Assembly (NCBI GenBank): GCA_021234155.1
Contig: JAJEKV010000047.1
Span: 2,902,494-2,966,493, forward strand
Reading direction: 5' to 3'
Source: Isoetes taiwanensis
Taxonomy: Eukaryota > Streptophyta > Lycopodiopsida > Isoetales > Isoetaceae
DNA length: 64,000 nt
Shown: piece after piece, positions 11,518 through 21,965 of the stretch
Numbering within the stretch: position 1 is the stretch's first letter
How the letters are laid out: each line of letters opens with the position of its first letter
Program-made: the position numbers and the translations under genes
The notes under the pieces: generated by a model
What the model was told of the DNA's origin: nothing
What the model saw: only the letters and a program-made list of their open reading frames with translations
The model's database searches: none

Positions 11518-12170
11518 ATGGTTTCGTCGAGCTATGGCGGGATGCTGAAGATGCTTCTACTGAGGTAATTTTTAGCGAGTCTTGATTTTTCTCTAGCCTT
11601 GATTTTTCTCTTACGATCATAGATCATAGATCATTCCTGCAGTATGGCGGTACCTCCATCTCCCGTATGCCCTAATCATTTAAAATATGACCCTGCATAC
11701 TCACCATAGCCTAAATGGCTGCCTCCAAGTTAATGGTGGAAAGAGCAGACCAAGCTCGCCTACCCAGGCATGTCTACAAAGAATCGGCAGAGAGATAGAC
11801 CTGTCTATGAAGAAGGTCGGAACATGTCTATGAAGAACGGAATGGGAAAAGGCTGGAATAGGTCTGTCTATGAAGAACAGGCAGAGATATGTATGGGAAA
11901 GAAAGCCGAAATGGGAAAAAGGCCAGAATAGCTCTCGCTATGAAGAAAGGGCAGAGATCTTCGTGCTTTTGATCTTCATGTTTTTTTACCAATGCCCTAA
12001 CTATAGTGGATGATAAATACAGTTTTTGTTTCATATTCATTTGCTTTTGATTTTGCTGCAGACATCATCAGAACTCTGTTGCTAGAACGACTCGAAGCTT
12101 GCTAAATCGCTCTACCAAAGCGTTTGCCCAATCGGCGTACAGGGTGCGCATCAAATTGTGGGACGATTTG
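11518..12170 (+). pseudogene. Two-exon 5' gene fragment (unknown protein), probably captured
   Basis: Exon 1 (11518-11564) starts with ATG and reads MVSSSYGGMLKMLLL, ending CTGAG|GTAATT. Exon 2 begins after TTTTGCTGCAG (12062) and reads HHQNSVARTTRSLLNRS, TKAFAQSAYRVRIKLWDDL, ending GATTTG|GTAGGC at 12170. The phases join without a shift, giving 52 codons. The basic, Ser/Arg-rich N-terminus would suit an organelle presequence. Downstream, near 12300, another exon-like piece reads VIGVDESARDRIENLKL. I do not recognise the protein. Its position inside a fold-back element suggests capture of the 5' part of a host gene. Confidence 0.4.
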
Positions 12171-12374
12171 GTAGGCTACCCACCTCAAATCTTGCCGGAA
12201 ATTTTTCTGCAATTTAAAGGTGAAAATATTTGAGAAATGCCGGGTTCAGGCCCATGTAGCTATTGATCTTAAAATCTTTCTGCAATCAGTATCTATAGTA
12301 ATTGGAGTTGATGAATCTGCAAGAGATCGCATTGAAAATCTCAAGCTTAGATGAACTTCTTCTTGACTGGAGCG

Positions 12375-14966
12375 AATTTGTTTTGGTGGTGAGGATTACC
12401 TTTCTTATGCCATAGATTTAAAACAATTTACACGACTTTTGCAAAAGCCAGTGTGCATCTTTTATTTTGTTTCCATCGTAGTCTGTGCAGCAGGCTAAAG
12501 TTTGCAATTTTTGTCAGGGTTTAGGGCTTCTGATTTCCAGCAAGGATGTGTTTGCATTTTCTGTACTGGCTTTGTTGAACATTCTTGTTTCATATCGTGG
12601 AGCTCGTTCTTGGACCTTCAAAATTTCTTGAATGCATGGCCATGCAGCACATGCTGATGCTTAGACATATGAATCCTATATAATTGAGATTGACGGTGAA
12701 TGTCATGGACATCTCTAGCTTTATGGATCTGGAGTGCACATCATGTTTTCCATCTATTTGGCTTTAAATGCAATTGTTTGTATTTGTCTTTCAAATGCCA
12801 CTGTTACATTCTTGTTCTTGAATTCTGCAATAGTTCGGTATTGGAGCTTGAAGTGCTCAACTATTGCAAAACTATTGCTTCATACATTTGTCTTATTTTA
12901 GCTTGTGCATTCTGATAAATAGTCTTGCAGTAGATGCCATGGTGCGAACTACATTGTTCTTAGCCGAAACTACAATCTCGAGCATGAAAATGGAATGAAT
13001 GAGATTCACAAACATGTAAGGGCAACCCTTTGTGCGACAGCACTTTGTTTGTAACACTAGATTCAACAAGTCATGGGAACTTATGAACTTGCTTATGCTA
13101 CTTAGACGAGTCTGCACTGTTTTTTAAATTGTTATTCATGTTTGTCATAAAACATCATTAGAATTATGAATGGCATGAGTGGTTACTTAGGCACTTAAAA
13201 TTGACTAGAAATGTACTTAAATGTAGTATGGAAATTTTTACTTCTCATTTGATGCTCCATTAGAAAAAAATGAAAAAAAATGATGAAAAACAGGCATATC
13301 TTGTGGGATTTAAGATTTAGGTCTTTCCTTTTTTTAATAAGAAGGTATTGTGCCTTAATTTTTTTATGAACATATATAGCTTTGTATTCGTTAAGAGCTA
13401 GCATTGTTCCCAGGTTGACGCTTCCTCCAAAAGAAACTGTTTTAGTATATAGATAGGGGTACTTTATCATATTTTGAGTTCTTAGTAATCTTACCCCATG
13501 GAATTTCTAACTACATGTTGGAAACCTTACCTATTTTCCTCCTTGTGCGGAAACCCTTCCTATTTTCCTCCTCCTGTGGAAACCCTTCCTAATTTCCATC
13601 ATGCAAGGAAGAGGTAGGCCTGGTAGAGGCAGAGGTAGGCCTGGTAGAGGTAGGCATGGAATTGGTTTAACCCTTCCTTGCAGATCCCGAGGAGAGCGAC
13701 AAGTCCTCTCCTCTGCTATTGCGTTATTGTATGCAGTGTGGCTTTTCTCATAACAAGGCCAAGGGTTTATGACTTATATGTATCAAAACACTTGTCACAT
13801 TTATCAAGTACTTGAGTTTGTTCTTCTTTTTACATTTACCATTTACTTGAGTTTGTTTCTTCTTTTCTGACATCCCGGCATACGTCCAGAATTTTTGAGA
13901 TTAAAGCTGGTCTCAATTCTTAGTTAATCTTACCCCATGGAGTTTCTAACTGCATGTGGAAACCTAACCTATTTTCCTCCTCATGTGGAAACCTAACCTG
14001 TTTTCCTCTCCTGTGGAAACCCTTCCTATTTTCCTCCTCCTGTGGAAACCCTTCCCAATTTCCATCATGCAAGGAAATCGGGAAGGGTTTCCACTCAAAA
14101 TTTGAATTTTGAGTGACGTGCGCTCGATGGACGTGCGCCTTAATGTCGGGCGTCCGTGTGGAAAGGCGTGAGCCATAAAGGCTCACGTGTGTAAATATTT
14201 AAAAAAAAAATAATTCTGTGAAAACCCTTCCAGGTTTTAATGGAAACCCTTCCGGCTTTCCAAATGGAAACCCTTCCGGGTTTGATTGAAAACCGGAAGG
14301 GTTTCCATTAAAACCCAGAAGGGTTTCCATGGAAAGCCTAAGGGTTTCCATTAAAACCCGTAAGGGTTTCCGTGGGAGGCCAACCCAAATCTAAGTACTT
14401 AGAACCATCGCTCCAAAACTACTATCCATGGAATAAAGTAACATAGTCATAAAACATGCTCAAAATATGCTCATAAGTTCTCATTTATTGCATATATGCA
14501 TAACTAATTTATATACTTCGATCTCTCTTTCTTTTTTCTTTTTTTTCTTTCTTTCTTTTTTTTTATAGGAGCTTTGAGCAAGATATAATGATCACAATAT
14601 ACATCGAAGATTGGAGGGTTAGAACCTAGCTTCTAAATGTGCCAAGTGCGAGGATTTACTTTTATACAATACAAACGAAAAAAATCAAGTGTCTAATACA
14701 AATGAAACAAATCAAGTGTCTTGCTAAGTGTGAGTCTTTAAATGCTACAATGAGAAATATAATTAATCGGCTAGCAGAAGGGAAAGCCTTTGTGTCTGCG
14801 TATTTGTTACCACTTCTAAAAATCACATGGCGAATAATTAATGCATTCATTAAACCATTTAATACATCTTAATTTAACACTATTCACAATAGTTTTGTTG
14901 TTGATATTGGACAATTAAATTTTATTTATCATTTTGGTTTTGGGGCCGGGGGAGGTTGTGGTGGGG
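12375..14966. repeat. 2.6-kb tandem duplication, copy A
   Basis: This begins at AATTTGTTTTGGTGGTGAGG and is repeated immediately downstream almost base for base. The copies differ by a few indels and substitutions, so the duplication is young. It contains GGAAACCCTTCC clusters (13530-13680, 13960-14100, 14215-14390) and a CT-rich microsatellite (14525-14570). The short ORFs are identical in both copies and match no family. Confidence 0.92.
14525..14570. repeat. CT/T-rich microsatellite
   Basis: Polypyrimidine run of CTTT units. The same tract occurs in copy B at about 17187-17230. Confidence 0.8.
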
Positions 14967-17635
14967 AATTTGTTTTGGTGGTGAGGATTACCTTTCTTAT
15001 GCCATAGATTTAAAACAATTTACACGACTTTTGCAAAAGCCGGTGTGCATCTTTTATTTTGTTTCCATCAGAATGCATGCGGCGAGGCTAAAGTTTGCAA
15101 TTTTTGTCAGGGTTTAGGGCTTCTGATTTCCAGCAAGGATGTGTTTGCATTTTCTGTACTGGCTTTGTTGAACATTCTTGTTTCATATCGTGGAGCTCGT
15201 TCTTGGACCTTCAAAATTTCTTGAATGCATGGCCATGCAGCACATCTTTGATGCTTAGACATATGAATCCTATATAATTGAGATTGACGGTGAATGTCAT
15301 GGACATCTCTAGCTTTATGGATCTGGAGTGCACATCATGTTTTCCATCTATTTGGCTTTAAATGCAATTGTTTGTATTTGTCTTTCAAATGCCACTGTTA
15401 CATTCTTGTTCTTGAATTCTGCAATAGTTCGGTATTGGAGCTTGAAGTGCTCAACTATTGCAAAACTATTGCTTCATACATTTGTCTTATTTTAGCTTGT
15501 GCATTCTGATAAATAGTCTTGCAGTAGATGCCATGGTGCGAACTACATTGTTCTTAGCCGAAACTACAATCTCGAGCATGAAAATGGAATGAATGAGATT
15601 CACAAACATGTAAGGGCAACCCTTTGTGCGACAGCACTTTGTTTGTAACACTAGATTCAACAAGTCATGGGAACTTATGAACTTGCTTATGCTACTTAGA
15701 CGAGTCTGCACTGTTTTTTAAATTGTTATTCATGTTTGTCATAAAACATCATTAGAATTATGAATGGCATGAGTGGTTACTTAGGCACTTAAAATTGACT
15801 AGAAATGTACTTAAATGTAGTATGGAAATTTTTACTTCTCATTTGATGCTCCATTAGAAAAAAATGAAAAAAATGATGAAAAACAGGCATATCTTGTGGG
15901 ATTAAAGATTTAGGTCTTTCCTTTTTTTAATAAGAAGGTATTGTGCCTTAATTTTTACTGAACATATATAGCTTTGTATTCAGTTAAGAGCTAGCATTGT
16001 TCCCAGTTGACGTTTCCTCCAAAAGAAACTGTTTTAGTATATAGATAGGGGTACTTTATCATATTTTGAGTTCTTAGTAATCTTACCCCATGGAATTTCT
16101 AACTACATGTTGGAAACCTTACCTATTTTCCTCCTTGTGCGGAAACCCTTCCTATTTTCCTCCTCCTGTGGAAACCCTTCCTAATTTCCATCATGCAAGG
16201 AAGAGGTAGGCCTGGTAGAGGCAGAGGTAGGCCTGGTAGAGGTAGGCATGGAATTGGTTTAACCCTTCCTCGCAGATCCGAGGAGAGCGACAAGTCCTCT
16301 CCTCTGCTATTGCGTTATTGTATGCATTGTGGCTTTTCTCATAACAAGGCCAAGGGTTTATGACTTATATGTATCAAAACACTTGTCACATTTATCAAGT
16401 ACTTGAGTTTGTTCTTCTTTTTACATTTACCATTTACTTGAGTTTGTTTCTTCTTTTCTGACATCCCGGCATACGTCCAGAATTTTTGAGATTAAAGCTG
16501 GTCTCAATTCTTAGTTAATCTTACCCCATGGAGTTTCTAACTGCATGTGGAAACCTAACCTATTTTCCTCCTCATGTGGAAACCTAACCTGTTTTCCTCT
16601 CCTGTGGAAACCCTTCCTATTTTCCTCCTCCTGTGGAAACCCTTCCCAATTTCCATCATGCAAGGAAATCGGGAAGGGTTTCCACTCAAAATTTGAATTT
16701 TGAGTGACGTGCGCTCGATGGACGTGCGCCTTAATGTCGGGCGTCCGTGTGGAAAGGCGTGAGCCATAAAGGCTCACGTGTGTAAATATTTAAAAAAAAA
16801 ATAATTCTGTGAAAACCCTTCCAGGTTTTAATGGAAACCCTTCCGGCTTTCCAAATGGAAACCCTTCCGGCTTTCCATGGAAACCCTTCCGGGTTTTCAA
16901 ATTCTGAAAAACCGGAAGGGTTTCCATGGAAACCCTTCCGGGTTTGATTGAAAACCGGAAGGGTTTCCATTAAAACCCAGAAGGGTTTCCATGGAAAGCC
17001 GGAAGGGTTTCCATTAAAACCCAGAAGGGTTTCCGTGGGAGGCCAACCCAAATCGGGCGTACTTAGAACCATCGCTCCAAAACTACTATCCATGGAATAA
17101 AGTAACATAGTCATAAAACATGCTCAAAATATGCTCATAAGTTCTCATTTATTGCATATATGCATAACTAATTTATATACTTCGATCTCTCTTTCTTTTT
17201 TCTTTTTTTTCTTTCTTTCTTTTTTTTTATAGGAGCTTTGAGCAAGATATAATGATCACAATATACATCGAAGATTGGAGGGTTAGAACCTAGCTTCTAA
17301 ATGTGCCAAGTGCGAGGATTTACTTTTATACAATACAAACGAAAAAAATCAAGTGTCTAATACAAATGAAACAAATCAAGTGTCTTGCTAAGTGTGAGTC
17401 TTTAAATGCTACAATGAGAAATATAATTAATCGGCTAGCGAAGGGAAAGCCTTTGTGTCCACAAGGTATTTGTTACCACTTCTAAAAATCACATGGCGAA
17501 TAATTAATGCATTCATTAAACCATTTAATACATCTTAATTTAACACTATTCACAATAGTTTTGTTGTTGATATTGGACAATTAAATTTTATTTATCATTT
17601 TGGTTTTGGGGGCGGGGAGGTTGTGTGTGGGGAGG
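14967..17635. repeat. 2.6-kb tandem duplication, copy B
   Basis: Second copy of the unit. It is longer because the palindromic GGAAACCC/GGGTTTCC block (16810-17040) has gained an extra inverted unit of about 70 bp relative to copy A. It also keeps the intact right terminal repeat that copy A has lost (ATCGGGCG at 17052 against ATCTAAG in A). Confidence 0.92.
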
Positions 17636-17640
17636 GGGGT

Positions 17641-18084
17641 GTTCGATAAAGGCGTAGAATACACAATAACAACAAAATTTCCATAAGTGTGCATTATGTT
17701 GCGTGTTGATTTTTGGTGATATACTTGAGGATTCTCCCAAATTTCATTTTAGGTCGTTCGATGGGAAAAAAATATAAGGGTCATAATTATATAGTTTGTA
17801 TGAAGTTTTTATACTTATTATTATTGATATCCTCAATTTGGAAGATGGAATAAATCAAATGCAAAACAACTTAAACACTAATTAATACAACTTAATTTAA
17901 CATCATTCACAAATGCCATTACAAATAGTTCGATACAATCGACAATCAAATGTTACTTTTCATATACTTCTGATTTTCTTTGGGAAGAATAAAGGTTTAG
18001 AAATAGACACTAACTACAACTTTCCATTTTTACTAGCTTTTGAACTTATGCCCAATGTAGCTTTTGAGCTTATGCCCGATGAAA
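17641..18084. other. AT-rich interior of the Helitron end region
   Basis: No gene was recognised. This sequence lies between the tandem duplication and a Helitron 3' terminus and probably belongs to that Helitron. I could not place the 5' TC terminus. Confidence 0.4.
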
Positions 18085-18113
18085 AGCCCAGCAACGCTGG
18101 ACACTTTTTCTAG
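18085..18113 (+). mobile_element. Helitron 3' terminus
   Basis: A CCAGC-AAC-GCTGG hairpin is followed by ACACTTTTTCTAG and then a T. A GC-rich hairpin about 10 bp before a CTRR end (here CTAG) inserted 5' of T is the diagnostic Helitron 3' end. It abuts copia coding sequence exactly at 18114. Confidence 0.75.
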
Positions 18114-18413
18114 TCTACATATAATGCAATTATGCAAAATTCATTATCATCTTTGAGTATATTTAAATTCCTATCATTTTTAAGTTTTTCAAACCCTTAC
18201 TCTCACAAGTACTTATTCATACATCTATACCACTCTCTAGGCAGTTGTCCTAGGCCATAAACTGCACGTTTCAATCTCCAAACCATGTCAACTCCTTCCT
18301 TAAATCTTAAAGCTTGTTTCATGTATATTTCTTCCTGCGAACTTGCATTTAAAAATGCAGTTTTTACATCCATGTGATATACATAAAGCTTGAGAGCATT
18401 TGCTATAGCTAGA
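18114..18413 (-). pseudogene. Ty1/copia RT N-terminal fragment, truncated at YVDD
   Basis: Minus-strand reading gives HILAIANALKLYVYHMDVKT, AFLNASSQEEIYMKQ, MVWRLKRAVYGLGQLPREWY and NLNILKDDNEFCIIALYVD, the conserved RT finger/palm order of copia pol. It contains stops near the KYL segment. Both ends are cut by other elements: a Helitron 3' end at 18113/18114 in the middle of the YVDD motif, and a dispersed-repeat terminus at 18414. It is not simply the missing half of the 8380-9395 remnant, because that fragment has its own YIDD strand. Confidence 0.93.
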
Positions 18414-18560
18414 ATATGTAGCATAATAACAGGGGGTTGCTTTTGTATTTTTGTACTTTTTTCCCTAAGGTTTTTATATGATTTCATGGTGTATTCTTGT
18501 GGATGTACTAATGCGTACATCTAGAGTGCGCATACGCACTCCTTATTTTTTTTATGGCAC
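18414..18560. repeat. Dispersed repeat family F, left-terminus copy
   Basis: Starts ATATGTAGCATAATAACAGG. The same beginning, followed by a conserved ~130 bp with TATGATTTCATGG-like and TCTAGAGTGC motifs, occurs at 25544, 39385 and 57451. A shorter version lies near 26400. It abruptly ends the copia homology, so it marks an element edge. Confidence 0.7.
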
Positions 18561-19824
18561 TTGCCAATGGTTTAACCCCTTAAAAAAAGAAAAAAAAAAG
18601 AAAAAAAGAAAAAATGGTTGATTCATAGCATGGCATGCAGAGCTCAAGGGGGATTCACTTGTATTATGCGTATAAACCATCTGAGTGTACCCTAAGGGGT
18701 TTTTTATTGCCTATTTCGTACTTATAATAAGGGGTATTTACCATTTATTTCATTTGTCTAGTTGTATTTTACAGAGTATAAGGGTGTATTTTACAGAGTA
18801 TAAGGGCGTATAATAAGGGGGGTTTTGCTTGACCCTAGGAACGCAGATGCCATATCCAAAATATATATAGGTGAATCCCCTGGGGCAGAGCTCTAGAGAT
18901 ATTGCTTTAGGGTTTTGCTTTAGGGTGTTTTTAGATGTCCTTGATTTTTCAGCCGGAATAGAACGATGGCATGCTTCGCCCGACACGATTAAAACGACCA
19001 AGGGCAGGACGAAACTTGGAGATTCGTTTGAGTTTAGGTACAAAGCTCCATTGTTCCCATGAGCAGCTTAGCTTGTTCGTTCAAGTCTAGGATCTTGAGT
19101 CCCAACTTATTCTCAATGCAAATTTGAGCCTCAGTTTAGGTTTTTGACCTTGGTACGGTTTTTTCAGGTCTTGAATTTCACGGGAAGGAGGCCTAAGACT
19201 CTGGTCCAGTGAAGCCAAAATGTTTTCCAGAGCTCCTTTCCAATTGAGCATTTGATTTGAACAGCAAAAACTGGGTTTTGTCTGTACTATTTTCGTTCAA
19301 TCATGCCACTCTGCGATCCATGGTTGGCCTACTGGAAAAAAACTTCAAAAGAGATAACAGAGCCAAGCTTCAAACAGTAGAGCTCTGCTATATACAAACT
19401 CGTGCAGCTGCAACATCAAACATCCGATGCATATCTTTATAATCCAGTCTCGTTGCAGAAACCAGTTTTGGGTTGTGGATTCTGCCTGATTTGGTTGCAA
19501 AACAGGGCTAGCCTACTGCGAATGATCGTTCTCTTTACCTGATCTCTAATCAGATGGTAATGCCAGATTTGGATATGGTGGAGCAGAAAGGATATCAATG
19601 CCCAGGATTTTGTGGGGTTTACGGCGCTTATACATTACCGTTAGAAATCGCTTGTTTTTACAAGTGCCATAGCCAAATCTTCATTGTTTTCTGCAATTAG
19701 AGGTCCATCTTGTTGATAATAGATGACAGCTTATGCATATTAGGCAGATGGCAAATCAACTTACCTCTGGTGATCCATCTTGACAGTACATTCTCTCATG
19801 TAACGTTTCATAGATGTCCGATCT
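18561..19824. other. No gene recognised; 22-bp duplication
   Basis: Near 18765-18808 the unit GTATTTTACAGAGTATAAGG occurs twice in tandem. The rest has short open frames only, with no motif I can assign. Confidence 0.4.
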
Positions 19825-19900
19825 GTTTTGTGCCGTCAGATTCTAGAAGCCTCTTCTTGAAGGTTTTGTGCCGTCACATTCTAGAAGCCTCTTCTTGAAG
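19825..19900. repeat. 38-bp tandem duplication
   Basis: GTTTTGTGCCGTCA followed by TTCTAGAAGCCTCTTCTTGA occurs twice, starting at 19825 and 19863. Confidence 0.85.
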
Positions 19901-19917
19901 GGGCTAACTCATCGGCT

Positions 19918-20399
19918 CAGGATAATCTTACCCTGGATTGAGGGATCCCGGAGGTGTGATCCCGGAGGACGGCATCCCGGGAGGACGTGTGATCCCGGAG
20001 GACGGCATCCCGAGAGGACGTGTGATCCCGGAGGACGGGATCCCGCCGTTAACTGCACAGTTAAAGGCTACTGCGCAGTTCGTAGGCCATTTTTTGGCAA
20101 GATTGGGGCAGCGCCATCGCTGTGGCGCTCGCCCTCCTTCCTCCTCCACTGATACCTGATCCTATCCTCCCACTGATTCCGACCACCCTAGCACAAGCGC
20201 CATCCGATTTGGAGGAGAATCGAGCAAGAAAAACCCACACAAAAACTTCCCTGATTTTCCCTATAAGGGTTCAGTTTTTTGTGCAGTTACTGCGCAGTAA
20301 GGGGGATCCCGTCCTCCGGGATCACACGTCCTCCCGGGATGCCGTCCTCCGAGATCACACCTCCGGGATCCCTCAATCCAGGGTAAGATTATCCTAAGC
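19918..20399. mobile_element. 482-bp MULE-type MITE with perfect 10-bp target duplication
   Basis: The direct repeat CTCATCGGCT flanks the element at 19908-19917 and 20400-20409. The ends are near-perfect inverted repeats of about 90 bp starting (C)AGGATAATCTTACCCTGG. The TIRs contain GATCCCGGAGGACGG-type units repeated at ~29-bp steps. A 10-bp duplication with long TIRs fits Mutator-type transposition. No transposase is present. Short ORFs on both strands are by-products of the palindrome. Confidence 0.88.
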
Positions 20400-21464
20400 C
20401 TCATCGGCTAACTGATCAAGGCTATAGAATCCCTCTTTACCTCCAACACTAAAAGGTGAGCCTGCTTTCTATATCTAAATTTTGCAAAACGTCTGCCATG
20501 GACCTACTTATTAGTTATACTGTTCATTTTATATGAGATGTGCCTTTTATGGTAGACATATCAATGCAGCAACATTATTTGTGGAGAAGATTTACTTATA
20601 AGTTTAAGAAGGTTAAGTTGTGGGTTAAGTTCCTTTGCTTCAAGTTTTTCCTATTGTTTTGCCTTGCCGTACCATCAAGTCCCATAGTCCCACTGCCATA
20701 GCCAGCTTCAGCTTCACGATTGTTGTGCTGCATGTTGCCCATACTTGTAGCGCTTATACATGGACGATGGCTGGATACATTGAGTCTCTATCTCCACCAG
20801 TAAACAAGAGGTTTTCAGATATTTATAATTAATAATATTACATTGAGTCTCTATCTCCACCAGTAAACAAGAGGTTTTCAGATATTTATAATTAATAATA
20901 TTGCATACTATGCAGCATATAATCAGTTCGCTCATGTGTTTCTTGTTTGTTCAACGTCTACATTATTTGTGAACTGTGGCAGAAGCTACGAAGGGGGCAT
21001 TTTAAGTTGCCTGGAGACAATAAAGCTTGGTAGATGGGTCATGCTTGATTTACCTTTGAAATAAGTTATAGTACAATAGAAAGAGGAACTGAAAATTTTT
21101 GTCTACTAATAACTACTAATAACAGGATGGCATTATATGAGCTATTAAATTTAAGAAGGATCTGTGGCAGGATCTGTGGCATAATCTTTGCTTACACCGG
21201 CTATAAAAATTTAACATTCTTCAAAAGCATTTTGAAGAAATTTATTTTGGGAGTATATATTCATGTCGTATTTTATGTTGCAATCTTACACATTTGCAAA
21301 GATATAGATGGGCGGACATAATGGGTTCAAATCCCATATTATAAGCTCACTACTGAATATATGGTCATTTCTAAATTTCTTTTATAATATCATTATAATT
21401 TAAACGGCCTGTTTATATGCAATACCTTCTCTAAGGCATGCTTAATTTCTGGGGAGTTTGCTTT
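20400..21464. other. No gene recognised, contains a 63-bp tandem duplication and a B-box-like site
   Basis: At 20778-20903 a 63-bp unit starting CATTGAGTCTCTATCTCCAC is repeated twice. At about 21318-21337, ATGGGTTCAAATCCCAT has the form of a tRNA T-arm, but no matching tRNA body was found. Confidence 0.5.
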
Positions 21465-21965
21465 CTTAGGGCCCGAAGGGCCCAAATTTTTTTTTCATAC
21501 AACAAACAACACATAACTACCATTAACATTAATTAACACAAACCATTGCATTTAACACATTTAAACTAAAATCCCCCTGAAACCCCCTTTGGTTTGGGTG
21601 CATATTCACACGGGGGGTGACGTAGGGCAGCGAGAGCTATCGGATGGGCATATTTCCCCTTTAGTCCTCGATCTGGACCGTACATAGCGATCCTCGTTTG
21701 TGGGGTATGCCTGTACAAGTTTTTGTGTACTGTATATTGAGGTTTTTGTATTTGTATACAGTTTTTGCTATGGTTTTCATATGATTTGATGGGCGTATTG
21801 TGCGAGGCATACTAATCAATATATCTAGAGCGCACACTGTATTCTCATATTCGAATGCCATATTATCTATGATGATTTTGCAATGGTTTAGCTTTAAATA
21901 TTTCTCCATGAAGAAACCAATTTTTTTTAGTCCCAAGACAACACATGCAAGCATCGAGCTCTCTT
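21465..21965. repeat. Dispersed repeat family F, right-part copy
   Basis: This shares GGGCCCGAAGGGCCC (a perfect hairpin), CCCTGAAACCCCCTTTGG, GTGCATATTCACACGGGGGG and CGTAGGGCAGCGAGAGC with 26617-26880, 40470-40920 and 59785-60110. It then joins sequence like the left terminus (GTTTTCATATGATTTGATGG). The class is unknown. Confidence 0.65.

Larger units (their letters stand above)
11240..17057. mobile_element. Fold-back type element bounded by CCCGATTTGGGTTGG inverted repeats
   Basis: CCCGATTTGGGTTGG at 11240-11254 has its exact inverse CCAACCCAAATCGGG at 17043-17057. A truncated version of the right end lies at 14383-14394. Inside, next to both ends, are clusters of GGAAACCCTTCC and its inverse, often as GGAAACCC...GGGTTTCC hairpins. 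No transposase was found. The internal part carries gene-like exons (11518-12170). The right part has been tandemly duplicated together with about 570 bp of flank. I could not identify target duplications, so the superfamily is open. Confidence 0.5.

Noticed and set aside
13530-17045. CRISPR-like array from regularly recurring GGAAACCCTTCC
   Set aside because: The spacing is irregular, the motif occurs in both orientations as hairpins, the DNA is plant nuclear, and there are no cas genes.
8380-18413. One copia element split by a 9-kb insertion
   Set aside because: Both remnants contain their own RT YxDD strand (YIDD at ~9350, YVD at 18114), with different surrounding residues, so they come from different copies.
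19868-20397. Overlapping ORFs on both strands in the 482-bp MITE
   Set aside because: They mirror each other through the inverted repeats and encode simple repeats.
21318-21337. tRNA gene suggested by ATGGGTTCAAATCCCAT
   Set aside because: Only a T-arm-like hairpin is present. No A box, anticodon arm or acceptor stem can be paired.
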